DNA of 64,000 bases from DB1 sp049323655 (GTDB lineage: Bacteria; Desulfobacterota; Desulfobulbia; Desulfobulbales; SURF-16): positions 43,429-107,428 of the forward strand of contig JBMONO010000013.1 of the NCBI GenBank assembly GCA_049323655.1, in the 5' to 3' direction. The position numbers were made by a program, and so were the translations under genes. The notes under the pieces are model-generated. The model searched no databases. It saw nothing but the letters and a program-made list of their open reading frames with translations, and was not told where the DNA came from. Shown here in pieces: positions 54,790 through 62,961 of the stretch. Positions within the stretch are counted from its first letter, which is position 1. The number at the start of each line of letters is the position of its first letter.

Positions 54790-55625
54790 CAGAGGACAAT
54801 CTCCTTGTAACGGTGGGCATGGCACTGAATATTGACCGCCACCGGCAGACTGGCGATGTGGGCCGGAAAGGCCTCGATATGCACAGCCAGGGCGGTGTTG
54901 TTCCCCCCCAGTCCCTGCACCCCAGCCCCCTCGGCATTGATGCGGTGCAGAATTTTTTCCTCCAGAGCGGCGATATCCTGGCGAGAATTTGCCTCACCAA
55001 GGGGGCGCAGAAGAGACTTTTTCGCCAGCAGGGCCGCCTTTTCAAAGGTACCGCCCATGCCCACCCCGACCAGCACCGGCGGACAGGGGTTGGATCCGGC
55101 CCGGACGACCTGCTCCACCACAAAATCAACCATACCGGCAATGCCGGCAGAGGGTGGCAGCATGACCAGACCGCTCATGTTTTCACTGCCGCACCCTTTG
55201 GGCAGCACCGTGATCTTTATTTCCTCACCTGCCACCATCTCGATGTGAATAACGGCCGGGGTGTTCGTGCCGGTGTTGATCCGGGTCAGCGGATCGCAAA
55301 CCGACTTGCGCAGATAGCCTTCTTCGTAGCCAACGCGGATCCCCTCCTGCACCGCCGCCATGAGATCCCCCCGGATATGGACATCCTGGCCCAGTTCAAT
55401 GAACACCACCGCCACCCCGGTATCCTGACAGACCGGGATCTTTTCGCGGCTGGCGATATCGGCATTGATAAGCAGCAGCTCCAGCACGCTTTTGGCAAGA
55501 CGCGAGGCTTCGGTATCCCGAGCCTTCAGCAGGCCCTCCAGGATATCAGGTTCGAGATCACAGCCCGCCGCCATGGTGATCTCCCGGACCGCCTCCCTGA
55601 TCTGTTCCGCGGCTATCTCCCGCAT
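54789..55625 (-). CDS. class I fumarate hydratase, alpha (N-terminal) subunit
   Basis: Carries the catalytic 4Fe-4S cluster. The 278 residues contain PVCQDTGVAVVFIELG, LPKGCGSENMSGLVMLPP and VNIQCHAHRYKEI; the three Cys residues in CQDTG, GCGSEN and CHAHR are the expected cluster ligands. ATG 55625 has AAGGAG 11 bases upstream; a GTG at 55637 lies on top of that site. It follows the PilZ gene directly, an unusual neighbour. Confidence 0.92.
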   Translation of the reverse strand: MREIAAEQIREAVREITMAAGCDLEPDILEGLLKARDTEASRLAKSVLELLLINADIASREKIPVCQDTGVAVVFIELGQDVHIRGDLMAAVQEGIRVGYEEGYLRKSVCDPLTRINTGTNTPAVIHIEMVAGEEIKITVLPKGCGSENMSGLVMLPPSAGIAGMVDFVVEQVVRAGSNPCPPVLVGVGMGGTFEKAALLAKKSLLRPLGEANSRQDIAALEEKILHRINAEGAGVQGLGGNNTALAVHIEAFPAHIASLPVAVNIQCHAHRYKEIVL

Positions 55626-55633
55626 GGCATTCC

Positions 55634-56233
55634 TCACTCCTTGTTGAGTCTACGGTTACGCAGGGCCAGACTCTGCTGCTTGAAATTGTGCTGAATGAGC
55701 TTTTCCTGATCCTCCTGCATGATCAGAACAAATTCCGCCGCCACCCTGTAGAGTTCTTTGCCATCCCGTTCCGGCAAGGGTGCGCAGGAGACCACCTTGC
55801 CGAAACAGTAGACATAAACATAGGTCGGCAACAGAGCGATATGCAACTCAAGTATCGTTTCAACCTCAAGTCGCCGCGGCGCCACAAAGGCGACACCTCT
55901 GCCGCTCAGATTGAGGTCCTGGAGAACCAGCTTATCAAACACCGTCTTCGTGGCGCTGGTTTTCTTCAGGACGAGATTAATTTTGGTATCAAGATGAGCA
56001 AGAAAGTCGCCGAGGTCGGCATCCTTTTCCCGGATTCTCGCCAGCGCACTTTGCGCACCGATGAACATCTGGATATCAGAAAGCCCCTCCTGATTATACG
56101 GTGGGATGCCGGCGGCAAAATCCTCTGCCACGACATCGAACTTTTCCCTGGATACCGGTTGATAGTAAAAGAGATTGCGGCACGTGACGCGCACGGATTC
56201 ACGGCGATCCGTCTTCATGGTTTTTTTCTGCAT
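55634..56233 (-). CDS. PilZ-domain protein
   Basis: A 199-residue likely cyclic-di-GMP receptor. The N-terminal TDRRESVRV supplies the RxxxR motif, and LQDLNLSGRGVAFVA supplies the D/N-x-S-x-x-G motif. The two are separated by about 100 helical residues, more than in a minimal PilZ domain. It starts six bases after motB, so it may tune motor output in the manner of YcgR (inference). Confidence 0.82.
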   Translation of the reverse strand: MQKKTMKTDRRESVRVTCRNLFYYQPVSREKFDVVAEDFAAGIPPYNQEGLSDIQMFIGAQSALARIREKDADLGDFLAHLDTKINLVLKKTSATKTVFDKLVLQDLNLSGRGVAFVAPRRLEVETILELHIALLPTYVYVYCFGKVVSCAPLPERDGKELYRVAAEFVLIMQEDQEKLIQHNFKQQSLALRNRRLNKE

Positions 56234-56239
56234 GACGGG

Positions 56240-57013
56240 TTATCGCTCCTGCTGTTGCGGCTTTTTTTCCGGTATAGGTTTTTCAAGCTCGATGCCCGTA
56301 ACAATGACCTGGGGATTGGCGGGTCTGATCTTGAATTCGACCCGACGGTTAGCGGCACGGCCCTGTTCGCTGTCATTGGCCGCCACCGGTCTACCCTCGG
56401 CAAAACCGGCGGTGGCAAGTTTCTCCGGGGCAATCCGCATTTTTTCCGTCCAGTATTCCACCACCGCCACCGCCCTGGCCGCCGACAGTCCCCAGTTACT
56501 CTTGTAGGCACTGGCCCCCGGCTTCAACGGTACGTTGTCGGTATGGCCACTCACCTCGATCGCCAGGTCCATCTCCTGGGCCAGCTTTCCCATCTTATCA
56601 AGGAAAGGGAGAAAATCCTCTTTTATGGCGGCACGACCCGAATCAAAGGCGACATTGCCCTTTACCCGAAGAACAAGGCCCTCCTCGGTATACTCGGACT
56701 CCACCATCCCTCCTTCAAGTTCTTCGGTAAAGGCCTTGGCGACCTTGATCTGGACATGCAAGGGCACCGTATCAAAGGTGGTGGAAATCATCTTCTCTCC
56801 CTGGATGGAAAAAACATCCACCTTTGTTTTCTGGGAGCCGAAGGCGTCTTTCATGGAACCGGCCACCTCCTGATATTTTTTGACGTCCATCACCGAAAAG
56901 GAAAGGATGAGGATAAAAAAGCAGAGCAGCAACGACATCATGTCGGAGAATGTACACATCCAGAGAGGCGCACCAGGCGGACATTCCACCTTTTTCGGTT
57001 CTTCCTTGGCCAT
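56240..57013 (-). CDS. motB: flagellar stator protein MotB
   Basis: The 257 residues have a single N-terminal membrane helix with the ion-binding Asp (TFSDMMSLLLCFFILILSFS) and a C-terminal OmpA-like peptidoglycan-binding domain (IEVSGHTDNVPLK and NDSEQGRAANRRVEF). It follows motA after 33 bases. Confidence 0.95.
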   Translation of the reverse strand: MAKEEPKKVECPPGAPLWMCTFSDMMSLLLCFFILILSFSVMDVKKYQEVAGSMKDAFGSQKTKVDVFSIQGEKMISTTFDTVPLHVQIKVAKAFTEELEGGMVESEYTEEGLVLRVKGNVAFDSGRAAIKEDFLPFLDKMGKLAQEMDLAIEVSGHTDNVPLKPGASAYKSNWGLSAARAVAVVEYWTEKMRIAPEKLATAGFAEGRPVAANDSEQGRAANRRVEFKIRPANPQVIVTGIELEKPIPEKKPQQQER

Positions 57014-57046
57014 AGCTCATCCTCCAAGCCGTGCCGGCATCATGCT

Positions 57047-57814
57047 TTATCCCTTCTTCTGCTCCGCCGAGGTCCGTTCCTTCGGCGGCAGAAAGGTCTC
57101 CAGAAATTCCTCCATGACCCGGGGGTTCAAACCTTTCAGGATACCGAGAACCCCTTCGATGATCAGCTTCCTGTTTCTTTCCTCCTCGCGGCTGCGCAAG
57201 GCCAGTTTTTCCGCAATGGGAATAAAGAAGACATTGGCAAAGAGGGCACCGTAGAGGGTGGTCAACAGGGCAACCGCCATGGCCGGACCGATGGAGCTTG
57301 GATCACCCATGTTGGACAGCATCTGCACCAGGCCGACCAGGGTGCCGATCATACCGAAGGCAGGGGACGAATCTCCCATTCCGGAAAAGACCTTGCGACC
57401 CAGCTCATGCCGATCCACCGTCAGGCTCACCTCTTTATTGAGGACCTCTTCGATGAACTCCGCCTCGTGGCCATCGACGCAGTACATGATCGCCTTTTTC
57501 AGAAAAGGATCATCAATGGGCTGCTGCTCAAGGACGATCAAGCCGTTTTTCCGGGCAATATTGGCAAGATTGACAATCTCCTTAATCACCTTATCCGGCA
57601 TGCTTATCTTGGTGGCAAAGGCATTATTGGCGACCTTGAAGGAGTTCATGACATCACCGGCGCCAAAGCGGATAAAGGCGGTGGCGATTGTTCCACCGCC
57701 AACGATGAGAACGGACGGAATATCGAAGAACAGCATGAGGGACCCGCCAAAGAGAATTGCCATAAGGACAATTCCGAACCCACCCACCAGACCAATAATT
57801 GTGGCTAAATCCAT
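57047..57814 (-). CDS. motA: flagellar stator protein MotA
   Basis: The 255 residues show four membrane segments, the loop VDRHELGRKVFSGMGDSSPAFGMIGTLVGLVQML and the conserved prolines of the stator. Length and pattern resemble PomA/MotA with MotB. It lies 15 bases after panB, so transcription probably comes from the panB promoter. Confidence 0.95.
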   Translation of the reverse strand: MDLATIIGLVGGFGIVLMAILFGGSLMLFFDIPSVLIVGGGTIATAFIRFGAGDVMNSFKVANNAFATKISMPDKVIKEIVNLANIARKNGLIVLEQQPIDDPFLKKAIMYCVDGHEAEFIEEVLNKEVSLTVDRHELGRKVFSGMGDSSPAFGMIGTLVGLVQMLSNMGDPSSIGPAMAVALLTTLYGALFANVFFIPIAEKLALRSREEERNRKLIIEGVLGILKGLNPRVMEEFLETFLPPKERTSAEQKKG

Positions 57815-57829
57815 ACCCTCTCGCTTCCT

Positions 57830-58666
57830 TTACGACTTCCCGCCGGCGATGATCTGCTCCACATCGACCTGCATGGTGAAGCTGTGGGCCGCATCGGGAA
57901 ATCGACCGGCCCGGACGTCCTCACGGAATAGAGCGACCGCCTCCTTGATTTGCGGGGCAAGGCCGGCGTAGTTTTTGACAAAACTCGGTATAAACTTTTC
58001 AAACATTCCCAGCAGATCGTGGGTGACCAGCACCTGCCCGTCGCAGGCGGCGCCGGCGCCGATGCCGATGGTCGGCACAGCGACCCGCTCGGTTATCAAA
58101 CCGGCCAGCCGGTCCGGAATACACTCCATGACAATGGCGAACACCCCGGCCTCTTCCAGGACCAGGGCGTCATGCAGCACCTTGCGGGCCGAGACGGCGT
58201 CCTTGCCCTGGACTTTGAAACCGCCGAGATTGCCGGCGGTCTGTGGCGTCAGGCCGATATGTCCCATGACAGCCATGCCGGCCCTGACAATACCCCGCAC
58301 CGCATCAGCCACCTCCGGACCCCCTTCCAGTTTCACCGCATCACAGCTGGTTTCCTTGAACAGACGACCGGCATTTCTAATCGCCTCTTTCACTCCCACC
58401 TGATAGGAGAGAAAGGGCATGTCAACCACGAGAAAAGAAGAGGTGCCACGTCGAACCGCCTTGCCATGGTGAATCATTTCCTCCATGGTGACCGGCACGG
58501 TGGAGTCGTAGCCGAGCAGCACCATTCCCAGCGAATCGCCAACCAGTACCATATCAATGTCTACCGCGTCGAGCAAGCGGGCAAAAGCCGCATCATAGGC
58601 GGTCAGCATGGTTAGCTTTTCGCCTTTTTTGCGGGCGATAATTTCCGGAATAGTCAATTTTTTCAT
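57830..58666 (-). CDS. panB: 3-methyl-2-oxobutanoate hydroxymethyltransferase
   Basis: First step of pantothenate synthesis: hydroxymethylation of ketoisovalerate. The 278 residues include MLTAYDAAFARLLD, VLVGDSLGMVLLGYDSTVPVTMEEMIHH, VKLEGG, MGHIGLTPQ and VPTIGIGAGAACDGQVLVTHDLLG. No other pan gene is adjacent; motility genes follow directly. Confidence 0.96.
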   Translation of the reverse strand: MKKLTIPEIIARKKGEKLTMLTAYDAAFARLLDAVDIDMVLVGDSLGMVLLGYDSTVPVTMEEMIHHGKAVRRGTSSFLVVDMPFLSYQVGVKEAIRNAGRLFKETSCDAVKLEGGPEVADAVRGIVRAGMAVMGHIGLTPQTAGNLGGFKVQGKDAVSARKVLHDALVLEEAGVFAIVMECIPDRLAGLITERVAVPTIGIGAGAACDGQVLVTHDLLGMFEKFIPSFVKNYAGLAPQIKEAVALFREDVRAGRFPDAAHSFTMQVDVEQIIAGGKS

Positions 58667-58710
58667 GGAAATGCCCCGGCAGAAAAAGAAAAGAGTGGAT
58701 ACCGGTTTCT

Positions 58711-58738
58711 ATTGTAGCGCAACAGGGTGACGTGACAA
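58711..58738 (-). promoter_or_regulatory. predicted sigma-70 promoter of panB-motA-motB
   Basis: On the minus strand, TTGTCA (58738-58733) and TACAAT (58716-58711) have 16-base spacing, about 45 bases from the panB ATG. The 400-base gap between panB and ruvB otherwise holds two mobile repeats (58747-58849 and 58855-58988) and no further gene. Confidence 0.5.
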
Positions 58739-58746
58739 AGAAAAAT

Positions 58747-58849
58747 TGTCGAAATCGTAAAAAGCAACAATTCCGACTGGCCGTGTTGTCTAACTCATTG
58801 TTTTCACTTTCCAGCCTGCCATGGTCTGCGGGTTATTTCGAGAACATCA
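58747..58849 (-). repeat. family 3 intergenic element adjoining copy D
   Basis: About 103 bp. Read on the minus strand it begins TGATGTTCTCGAAATAACCC and contains ACCATGGCAGG and GGAAAGTGAAAACAA like element F at 50977. The other end, TGTCGAAATCGTAAAAAGC on the plus strand, resembles the left end of family 1. AAAT precedes it (58743-58746) and AAAAAT-like sequence follows. Confidence 0.55.
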
Positions 58850-58854
58850 AAAAT

Positions 58855-58988
58855 TGACAAACCCGTAAAAAGTCTTTTTTTACCACAGAGCGCACAGAGG
58901 ATGCAGAGAAAACATCTTTTATTACAATCATTTACCTCTGGTCGCTCTGCGGTCTCTGTGGTTAATTTCACTTTTTACGAGACCATCA
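58855..58988 (+). repeat. MITE-like element, family 1, copy D
   Basis: A 134-bp copy with TGACAAACCCGTAAAAAGTC and CTTTTTACGAGACCATCA ends. AAAT flanks it on both sides (58851-58854 and 58989-58992). It lies downstream of ruvB and upstream of the panB promoter. An approximate 20-base direct repeat of CGAGAACATCAAAA-type sequence brackets it because the neighbouring element ends similarly. Confidence 0.85.
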
Positions 58989-59066
58989 AAATTGACACGG
59001 ACCGCGAAAGTTGTGAATCTGTGAGCCGAGGGGAGCCATGACCGGCGGCCCAGAAGATGCGCATCG

Positions 59067-60110
59067 TTACGAATCGGTTGCGTCGATATCCTTTATCAGA
59101 CGGACATACTCCCTGGTCCGGCCGAAATGTTCATAGGCAGCAAGGGTCGCCATTCTGCCCCGCGGCGTCCGGATCAGCAACCCGGACTGGATCAGATAGG
59201 GCTCATAGACATCCTCCAGGGTGTTTTTTTCCTCGCAGACCGTCATCGCCATGGTTTCAAGCCCGACAGGACCGCCCTGAAACTTATCGATCATGGCCAG
59301 CAGGATGCGGCGATCCATCTCGTCCAGCCCTTCCCGGTCAACGGCAAGCATGGTCAACGCCTTGTCAGCCACCTCCCTGGTGATCCGGCCCGCGGCCCGC
59401 ACCTCGGCAAAATCGCGGACCCGTTTGAGCAGACGATTGGCGATACGCGGGGTGCCGCGGGAACGACGGCCCAGTTCGAGGGCGCCGTCATCATCAATGG
59501 GGATGTTAAGCAGGGCGGCGGAACGCTTGATAATGGCGACCAACTCGTCCGGGGAATAGAAGTCAAGCCGAAGGATAACGCCAAAGCGATCCCGCAGAGG
59601 CGGGGTCAGCAGGCCGGTGCGGGTGGTGGCGCCCACCAGGGTGAAACGGGGCAGGTCCATCTTGACCGTCTTGGCCCCTGGGCCCTGGCCGATCACCAGG
59701 TCGAGCTGAAAATCCTCCATGGCCGGGTAGAGTATCTCCTCAACCACATTATTGAGGCGATGAATCTCGTCGATAAAGAGGACATCGCCGTGCTGGAGGC
59801 CGGTCAGAATCGCGGCAAGGTCGCCGGGCCGCTCGATGACCGGTCCGGAAGTCACTTTGATACTGGCCTGCATCTCGTTGGCAATGATATAGGCAAGGGT
59901 GGTCTTGCCGAGTCCGGGGAAACCATGGAGGAGGACATGATCCACCGGCTCGCCGCGGGCAAGGGCCGCCTTGAGAAAGATATCGAGGTTGTCCTTGAGC
60001 TGCTGCTGGCCGATATAGTGGGCCAGCTTTTTCGGGCGAAGATTTTTTTCGTCACCCTCTTCCCGGGTCGAAACCGAACGACTGGCGACAATACGTTCCT
60101 CATATTTCAT
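59067..60110 (-). CDS. ruvB: Holliday junction helicase motor RuvB
   Basis: AAA+ motor that drives branch migration. The 347 residues include LRPKKLAHYIGQQQLKDNL, Walker A GFPGLGKTTLAYIIA, FIDEIHRLN, LVGATTRTGLLTPPLRDRFG and the winged-helix end PYLIQSGLLIRTPRGRMAT. It overlaps ruvA by four bases. Confidence 0.97.
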   Translation of the reverse strand: MKYEERIVASRSVSTREEGDEKNLRPKKLAHYIGQQQLKDNLDIFLKAALARGEPVDHVLLHGFPGLGKTTLAYIIANEMQASIKVTSGPVIERPGDLAAILTGLQHGDVLFIDEIHRLNNVVEEILYPAMEDFQLDLVIGQGPGAKTVKMDLPRFTLVGATTRTGLLTPPLRDRFGVILRLDFYSPDELVAIIKRSAALLNIPIDDDGALELGRRSRGTPRIANRLLKRVRDFAEVRAAGRITREVADKALTMLAVDREGLDEMDRRILLAMIDKFQGGPVGLETMAMTVCEEKNTLEDVYEPYLIQSGLLIRTPRGRMATLAAYEHFGRTREYVRLIKDIDATDS

Positions 60111-60712
60111 GCCAGTGCCCTCAATGCCAGCTTAATCAGGTATTCGAGGCTCAGTTTGTCGGTGGCGGCCTCTGCAACCGCCCTGCGCACCGCATCCTCG
60201 GCGCGGGCCACCGGATAGCCGAGATTGACAAGGGCCGAGATCGCATCACGCCGCAGCGCTTCCTCTTCCGAGATCGTGACAACAGGACCGACGTGCTCCA
60301 CCACCGCCCACAGCTGCATCTTGTCCTTCAATTCCAGGCAGAGTCGTTCCGCTGTCTTTTTGCCGACGCCGGGCAGCCTGGTAAGGCGGGCCACTGCTTC
60401 ACTGCGAATGGCCTGGGCCAGTTCCGCCGATGAAATGGCGGAGAGGATGGTCAGCGCCAGGCGCGGACCTACCCCGCTGACGCTGATCAGGTGGAGAAAA
60501 ATCTGTTTTTCGTCTTCATCGGCAAAGGCATAGAGAAGCAGGGCGTCCTCCCGGACATGGGTATAGACAGGGACCAGCACCTGCTGGCCAAGCGGAGGCA
60601 AGGCAAGCAGACACGAGGCAGTGGCAAAGAGTTCATAGCCGACCCCGCCGGCCATGACGATCATTTTTTCTTCGGAACGGAAAAAAAGTTCTCCGCGCAG
60701 ACAGGCGATCAC
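60107..60712 (-). CDS. ruvA: Holliday junction binding protein RuvA
   Basis: Tetramer that holds the junction for RuvB. The 201 residues start at GTG 60712 (VIACLRGELFFRSEEKMIV), with GVGYELFAT, the helix-hairpin-helix elements SGVGPRLALTIL and LPGVGKKTAERLCLELKDK, and a C-terminal RuvB-binding domain. GTG 60712 forms a GTGA overlap with the ruvC stop, which settles the start against the longer frame. Confidence 0.96.
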   Translation of the reverse strand: MIACLRGELFFRSEEKMIVMAGGVGYELFATASCLLALPPLGQQVLVPVYTHVREDALLLYAFADEDEKQIFLHLISVSGVGPRLALTILSAISSAELAQAIRSEAVARLTRLPGVGKKTAERLCLELKDKMQLWAVVEHVGPVVTISEEEALRRDAISALVNLGYPVARAEDAVRRAVAEAATDKLSLEYLIKLALRALA

Positions 60713-61215
60713 GGTTGCTCCTTCGGCAAGGCCCCCTGCAGGGCAAGATGGTTGGCGCAACACATGGCGACCGCGAGGGCATCGGCGGCATCGGCGCTCG
60801 GGGAGGAGGAAAGGCGCAACAAGGCCCGGACCGCCTGCTGCATCTGCTCCTTGCCGGCCTGCCCATAACCGACCACCGCCTGTTTCACCGCCTTGGCGGA
60901 AAACTCCTGGAGAGGAAGGCGATGCTGACTGGCGGCCAGCAACAGCACCCCGCGCGCCTGCCCGAGCTTGAGAGCCGAGCTGGGATTTTTTGCGACAAAA
61001 ACGTTTTCAATGGCAGCATGATCAGGTTTATGCTCTGCAATGACGGCGCAGATTCCGTCATAAATTGCCTCAAGTCGCTTGGCCATGGGTTGATCGGTCT
61101 CCGAGCGGATGACGCCGCAGCTGACAAAATGAAGGTCAAAACCATGCTGTTCGATCACCCCGAAACCGGTGGTCCGGGAACCGGGATCAATGCCGAGGAT
61201 GCGCAGACCGCTCAT
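60709..61215 (-). CDS. ruvC: Holliday junction resolvase RuvC
   Basis: Endonuclease that resolves junctions. The 168 residues show LGIDPGSRTTGFGV (first catalytic Asp), AIENVFVAKNPSSALKLGQARG and the C-terminal SADAADALAVAMCCAN. ATG 61215 begins five residues before LGIDPG. A perfect hairpin lies just upstream (61227-61246). Confidence 0.96.
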   Translation of the reverse strand: MSGLRILGIDPGSRTTGFGVIEQHGFDLHFVSCGVIRSETDQPMAKRLEAIYDGICAVIAEHKPDHAAIENVFVAKNPSSALKLGQARGVLLLAASQHRLPLQEFSAKAVKQAVVGYGQAGKEQMQQAVRALLRLSSSPSADAADALAVAMCCANHLALQGALPKEQP

Positions 61216-61226
61216 CGCTCGGCAGC

Positions 61227-61246
61227 CCCCTCCAAAAATGGAGGGG
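61227..61246 (-). promoter_or_regulatory. hairpin overlapping the purine-rich region before ruvC
   Basis: On the minus strand, CCCCTCCA-TTTT-TGGAGGGG forms a perfect 8-bp stem whose 3' arm contains GGAGGGG, 11 bases upstream of the ruvC ATG. If that arm is the ribosome binding site it would be sequestered; the spacing is longer than ideal, so this is tentative. Confidence 0.45.
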
Positions 61247-61343
61247 AAACAAGGCCTGGATGTACCAACAACGATTGCCCGGGCCCGACAGGAAACAGGC
61301 ATTTCACGGAGCTGGCCGCCACCTCCCGTGACGCATCGACCAC

Positions 61344-61369
61344 TGAAAAGGCCGAAATAGGCCTTTTCA
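61344..61369 (-). terminator. Rho-independent terminator between yebC and ruvC
   Basis: TGAAAAGGCC and GGCCTTTTCA form a perfect 10-bp stem with a six-base loop, and the T-run follows directly on the minus strand, eight bases after the yebC stop. It should separate yebC from ruvCAB transcription, at least partly, and is symmetrical enough to act in both directions. Confidence 0.7.
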
Positions 61370-61377
61370 CCCGCCGG

Positions 61378-62127
61378 TCAGGATAGTTTCTCCATGATTT
61401 CATCGGGGATATCGAAGTTGGCATGAACGTTCTGGACATCATCGTTATCCTCAAGGGTCTCCATAAGCCGCATCAGTCGTTTGGCAACGTTCTCATCCGT
61501 CACCTCGACGACATTCTGCGGCACCATGGTGATGGCGGCCTCAAGAAAGGTCACGCCCTGGCCGGCCAGGGTTTCCCGCACCGTTTCAAAATTCTCCGGG
61601 GCCGTGAGCACCTGAAATTCGGCCTCCTCATCGACCACATCATCGGCCCCGGCCTCCAGGGCCATTTCCATCAGCTTTTCCTCGTCAATGGTCGTTTTGT
61701 CAACTGACATTACCCCTTTTTTGTCAAACATATAGGAAACGCAGCCCGACTCACCGAGGTTACCGCCGCTCTTGCTAAAGGCGAACCGGACTTCGCCGAC
61801 GGTGCGGTTCTTATTGTCGGTCAAGCTGTCAACCAGGATAGCAACCCCACCGGGACCATAGCCCTCATAGGTGATTTCCTCATACATCGCCCCTTCCAGC
61901 TCACCTGTTCCCTTCTTAATACCGCGATCAATATTGTCCTTGGGCATATTAACGGCCTTGGCCGCGGCAATGGCACTGCGCAGACGGGGATTGCCCAGCG
62001 GATCACCACCACCGAGACGGGCCGCCACGGTGATCTCCTTGATCAGCCTGGTAAAAATTTTCCCCCGCTTGGCATCAACCGCCCCTTTTCGCCTTTTAAT
62101 GTTCGCCCACTTTGAATGTCCGGCCAT
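61378..62127 (-). CDS. yebC: YebC/PmpR family protein
   Basis: A 249-residue member of the YebC family (MAGHSKWANIKRRKGAVDAKRGKIFTRL, YEGYGPGGVAILVDSLTDNKNRT and LGESGCVSYMFDKKG). The family is described both as transcription regulators and as ribosome factors that ease proline-stretch stalling. Being next to ruvC is its usual position. Confidence 0.95.
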   Translation of the reverse strand: MAGHSKWANIKRRKGAVDAKRGKIFTRLIKEITVAARLGGGDPLGNPRLRSAIAAAKAVNMPKDNIDRGIKKGTGELEGAMYEEITYEGYGPGGVAILVDSLTDNKNRTVGEVRFAFSKSGGNLGESGCVSYMFDKKGVMSVDKTTIDEEKLMEMALEAGADDVVDEEAEFQVLTAPENFETVRETLAGQGVTFLEAAITMVPQNVVEVTDENVAKRLMRLMETLEDNDDVQNVHANFDIPDEIMEKLS

Positions 62128-62178
62128 TCTCTCACATCCTCCTCATACAAGAACAACATGCCACGGCAGCACGCCGGG

Positions 62179-62787
62179 TCATGGAGCATCCACTGCTCGT
62201 TGGAAACCTCGCCCCAGCACGAAAACCTCCCGGCTTTCCACACGCGAGCTTTTCGGCTTGATAATTTTCACCTGGGCAAAAAATTCACGAACCTCATCGA
62301 CAAACCCGGGGAAATCCTCCCCCTGAAATATCTTACAATAGAGTGTGCCGCCGGGTCGCAAGACTCTGGCGGCAATATACAGCGCCCGCCGTGACAGCTC
62401 AACGGACTTCAGATGATCGGAAAATTTATGACCTGTCGTCCGTGGCGCAAGATCGCTCAGAACCACATGAAAGGGAACATGGGGCGCCAGCGCGGACAGA
62501 AACTGCTCATCACAGATGTCCGCGCACACCACCTCGATCCGGGCGCCGCCTGGCACGGCCAGCGTTCCACCTTTCTGCAGATCGGCGCCATACACCAGAC
62601 CCTGGGGACCAATGACCCGTGCGGCGTACAGCGACCAGCTGCCGGGATGGCAGCCAAGATCAAGGACCTTATCGCCTCTCTTCAGGATTGCATATTTCTG
62701 CTGTGTTTCCTCGAGTTTGTAAACGGATCGGGCAGGATAGTTTTCCTGTTTCGCCTTTTTGAAATAATAATCCTGGACTTTTTTCAC
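62179..62787 (-). CDS. rlmE: 23S rRNA 2'-O-ribose U2552 methyltransferase RlmE (FtsJ)
   Basis: Late 50S maturation enzyme. The 202 residues contain ARSVYKLEE, the SAM-binding VLDLGCHPGSWS, LSDLAPRTTGHK, YCKIFQGEDF and SRVESREVFVLGRGF, giving the Lys-Asp-Lys-Glu catalytic tetrad. It lies 51 bases upstream of yebC. Confidence 0.95.
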   Translation of the reverse strand: MKKVQDYYFKKAKQENYPARSVYKLEETQQKYAILKRGDKVLDLGCHPGSWSLYAARVIGPQGLVYGADLQKGGTLAVPGGARIEVVCADICDEQFLSALAPHVPFHVVLSDLAPRTTGHKFSDHLKSVELSRRALYIAARVLRPGGTLYCKIFQGEDFPGFVDEVREFFAQVKIIKPKSSRVESREVFVLGRGFQRAVDAP

Positions 62788-62889
62788 ATCGGTTCCACAG
62801 GAGCTTTTTCCCGGCGCAAGAAGCAGGCCGGTCTGCTGCTGACCTTGATGCCCCGCGCCAGCTGAAAATCAGCAGGTGAGCAAGGGGGA

Positions 62890-62918
62890 AAAGTAGCTCA
62901 TTTGACATGGAAAAACAA
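62890..62918 (-). promoter_or_regulatory. possible sigma-70 promoter of rlmE-yebC
   Basis: On the minus strand, TTGTTT (62918-62913) and TACTTT (62895-62890) are 17 bases apart in the 174-base gap between rsmI and rlmE. The match is only fair. Confidence 0.3.
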
Positions 62919-62961
62919 GGAATTTACATGGTCCGCCGCTGTTGACGCGCCCACAAAGAAA

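Noticed and set aside
55688..57808. 706-codon plus-strand frame across motA, motB and the PilZ gene
   Set aside because: It runs antisense over three well-identified genes and is His/Gly/Arg-rich, the usual signature of a shadow frame.
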